Made by a program: the position numbers and the translations under genes. The notes under the pieces are model-generated. The model ran no database searches and was not told the DNA's origin. It saw nothing but the letters and a program-made list of their open reading frames with translations. Shown one piece after another: positions 62,505 through 64,000 of a DNA stretch of 64,000 nt; position 1 is the first letter of the stretch, and every line of letters starts with the position of its first letter. The stretch lies in assembly GCA_030431975.1 (NCBI GenBank), contig JAUIHP010000002.1, positions 248,001-312,000 on the forward strand, written 5' to 3'. Origin of the DNA: a bacterium (GTDB lineage: Bacteria; Eisenbacteria; RBG-16-71-46; CAIMUX01).

Positions 62505-63647
62505 TCAAAAACGCGGGTAGTCGGGAATCGTTTGGTAAGCCCATCGCAACCAGATAATCCGGCGCGGGGCAAATCCCGTGATGTTCGTAACCTGAAACTT
62601 GCCGTAGTGACCGTCCGGAGTTCGGATGGCAAACACTTCCAGCTCTTCGAACGTGGATTCGGAAACCCATCCCGTCTTGATGTCAGTGCTGGAGATTTCC
62701 CAATCGAACCCCAGGGACTTGATGACGACGGGACGTTCCAACCACTCGTCGTCGAACTCGGAAAGATGCGACACACTCCGGAGGATGAGAGGACTTTCCC
62801 GGTCGTTCGTGGAGCGATCGAGGATCAGATCGCGCAGCTCCTTTCGATCGTCATTGGCCGGGTCAAAGACTTCGACCCTCCCGCGGGAAATGTCAAAAGC
62901 AACCGGAGCTCCGCTTGCGATCTCGAGAAACTGGCTGAGATTCCCTTCCGGACGCGGAGACATGTCGATCTCCATACCCATCGGCGTCTGTTCGAACGTG
63001 CTGCCGTACTCGCGAACGCCGCGGACGTGGAAGAAGTACTTGCGGCCGATCTCCAGATCGAGAAAACGAATGGCTCTGCGTGTGATGGGCGCCGGCGTGA
63101 TCCGGTACGGAGCGAGCTGGTCTTCGGGAATGCCGGCCAAGCTCTTTTCTGCCGCGTAGACGAGATACCCCTGCCAGTGTTCGATCTTCTCGTCGATAGA
63201 TGGAAGCCACTCGACGTCGGCTTGATTCGAAAACGCCACCGACCACAGGCTCTCCGGCGGATCGGGAAGCACCATCTCGGAAACGACAGAGGCAAAGACG
63301 GTGTCCTGGAAGTCGGTCACGCGTACCGTCAGCGTGTCCATCCCCTTGAGTTCAGGAGTCCGCCAAACTACGCGCGGGCCGGACCGACCATTGGGAAAGG
63401 TTCCACGGGTCGTTGACCACAGATAAGCCAAACCATCGCCGTCCGGATCCTCCGCAAGTGCCTGGACACCGACGTTCTCCGAGGCGTGGATCTTCTCATC
63501 GATGAAGTCGATCAGGGCGATGTTTGGGGACTGGTTCCCGATGTCCTCGGGTTGGGACCCTCCACCACCACTGCCGCAACCGCAGAGGACGAGGAAGAAC
63601 CCGAGAATGGAAAAACCAGAGGCGAGTCCGGGCGCGATCCGAAACAT
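62505..63647 (-). CDS. Lipoprotein with Ig/PKD-like and FN3-like parts
   Basis: The 380-residue protein has a lipoprotein signal (SILGFFLVLCGC, Cys at about 23) and a Gly/Ser linker. A PKD/cadherin-like segment follows (NQSPNIALIDFIDE, VQALAEDPDGDGLAYLWS), then an FN3-like domain (LWSVAFSNQADVEWLPSIDEKI, KYFFHVRGVREYG) and a C-terminal part with WRAPRRIIWLRWAY-type strands (TGFAPRRIIWLRWAYQT). No enzyme motif is visible. It is probably a surface-exposed or outer-membrane lipoprotein. ATG 63647 follows GGGAG. Confidence 0.83.
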   Translation of the reverse strand: MFRIAPGLASGFSILGFFLVLCGCGSGGGGSQPEDIGNQSPNIALIDFIDEKIHASENVGVQALAEDPDGDGLAYLWSTTRGTFPNGRSGPRVVWRTPELKGMDTLTVRVTDFQDTVFASVVSEMVLPDPPESLWSVAFSNQADVEWLPSIDEKIEHWQGYLVYAAEKSLAGIPEDQLAPYRITPAPITRRAIRFLDLEIGRKYFFHVRGVREYGSTFEQTPMGMEIDMSPRPEGNLSQFLEIASGAPVAFDISRGRVEVFDPANDDRKELRDLILDRSTNDRESPLILRSVSHLSEFDDEWLERPVVIKSLGFDWEISSTDIKTGWVSESTFEELEVFAIRTPDGHYGKFQVTNITGFAPRRIIWLRWAYQTIPDYPRF

Positions 63648-63793
63648 ACACAACTCCCAGTCACCCCGGCGGGTCGAAAGCTGACCTTGGCTGGATAGTA
63701 CCCCGACTTCCGGCTCGTTGTTGGATTTTCCGCGGTCCAGGAACCACTGTCGTCAGATTCGCCACCGCTGTCGACCTTCATGAATCGTTCCGG

Positions 63794-64000
63794 CTAGAGC
63801 TGACGTTGGTCGAGGGAGCGTACCGCGGCTACGAGTTCCTGGGGCGAGTGAACGACACAGTCCGGATTGTCTTCGTCCGCACTCGGCGGCAAGGCCGATG
63901 CCGATGCCTTCTTCTGACTGGCCCGGTAGGCACGTGAGAAGTCGTCGACAAGCTCCCAGCCCTTGTCATCCGGATCGACCCGGAACCAGATCGTCCGGAG
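63794..64000 (-). CDS. 3' end of an unidentified gene, truncated by window edge
   Basis: An open frame on the minus strand from base 64000 to a TAG at 63794-63796 gives 68 C-terminal residues, including IWFRVDPDDKGWELVDDFSRAYRAS, a Lys/Ala/Ser segment and DQRQL at the end. Codon use fits the neighbours. No domain can be named from this piece; the gene is in the same direction as the lipoprotein that follows. Confidence 0.6.
   Translation of the reverse strand, partial: LRTIWFRVDPDDKGWELVDDFSRAYRASQKKASASALPPSADEDNPDCVVHSPQELVAAVRSLDQRQL

Overview
The window is a GC-rich, gene-dense stretch of a diderm (Gram-negative type) bacterial chromosome with no phage, insertion sequence or CRISPR array that I can recognise. 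Many proteins carry lipobox signal peptides, LspA is encoded, and two large secreted proteases end in FlgD-like C-terminal domains with a 'PNPF' motif. Together with the paralogous secreted proteins this suggests an uncultured lineage of the FCB group or a related phylum (Eisenbacteria, Krumholzibacteriota or Latescibacterota-like). That placement is inference; no rRNA or marker comparison was possible.

Layout. 1-3.0 kb (minus strand): nucleotide-sugar genes rmlB (cut by the window edge), an rmlC-like cupin and ugd. 3.05-3.43 kb: a cluster of palindromic REP-like elements running into the 3' end of pyrF. 3.4-10.8 kb: a tightly packed pyrimidine operon in transcription order pyrR-pyrB-pyrC'-TPR lipoprotein-pyrK-pyrD-pyrF, in which the dihydroorotase has lost key active-site residues. 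11.2-20.9 kb: housekeeping and envelope genes (lipoprotein, recO, two CBS/CorC-type proteins, ybeY, phoH, a LysM lipoprotein, a small coiled-coil lipoprotein, a NYN-domain protein, aspS, VanZ-like, PTS-IIA-like). 21.1-26.2 kb: a large TPR-GAF-sigma54 activator, a small secreted protein and a divergent GGDEF protein. 26.2-34.2 kb: a gingipain-type (C25) secreted protease, a UbiA prenyltransferase with a membrane partner, and a parvulin lipoprotein.

34.4-46.6 kb is the most coherent accessory locus. A Dpm1/ArnC-like glycosyltransferase, an SDR epimerase, a DegT aminotransferase, an SMR-type (ArnE-like) membrane protein, a methyltransferase, an ArnT/PMT-like GT-C enzyme and two large TPR membrane proteins (the first strongly resembling eukaryotic TMTC O-mannosyltransferases) run rightward. 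A convergent alkaline-phosphatase-superfamily lipoprotein follows. I infer a lipid-linked (amino)sugar pathway feeding surface or protein O-glycosylation.

46.7-53.1 kb: four paralogous secreted proteins of unknown function. Three share a C-terminal Ser-Trp-Gly..Lys tail and three carry paired 'CC' cysteine repeats. Several have their own promoter or intrinsic terminator. They are interleaved with a dockerin-like secreted protein, tRNA-Val, a small membrane protein and larE. 53.2-59.2 kb: mltG, ruvX, an anti-sigma kinase and STAS antagonist, rluD, lspA, a purine nucleoside phosphorylase and divIVA. 59.5-64 kb: a secreted gluzincin metalloprotease, a Nudix hydrolase, an Ig/FN3-type lipoprotein and the 3' end of an unidentified gene.

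A recurring oddity is the in-frame hexanucleotide expansion encoding dipeptide tracts (GS, EP, DS, EA, S/T/P) in loops and tails of otherwise conserved proteins, including YbeY and RuvX.
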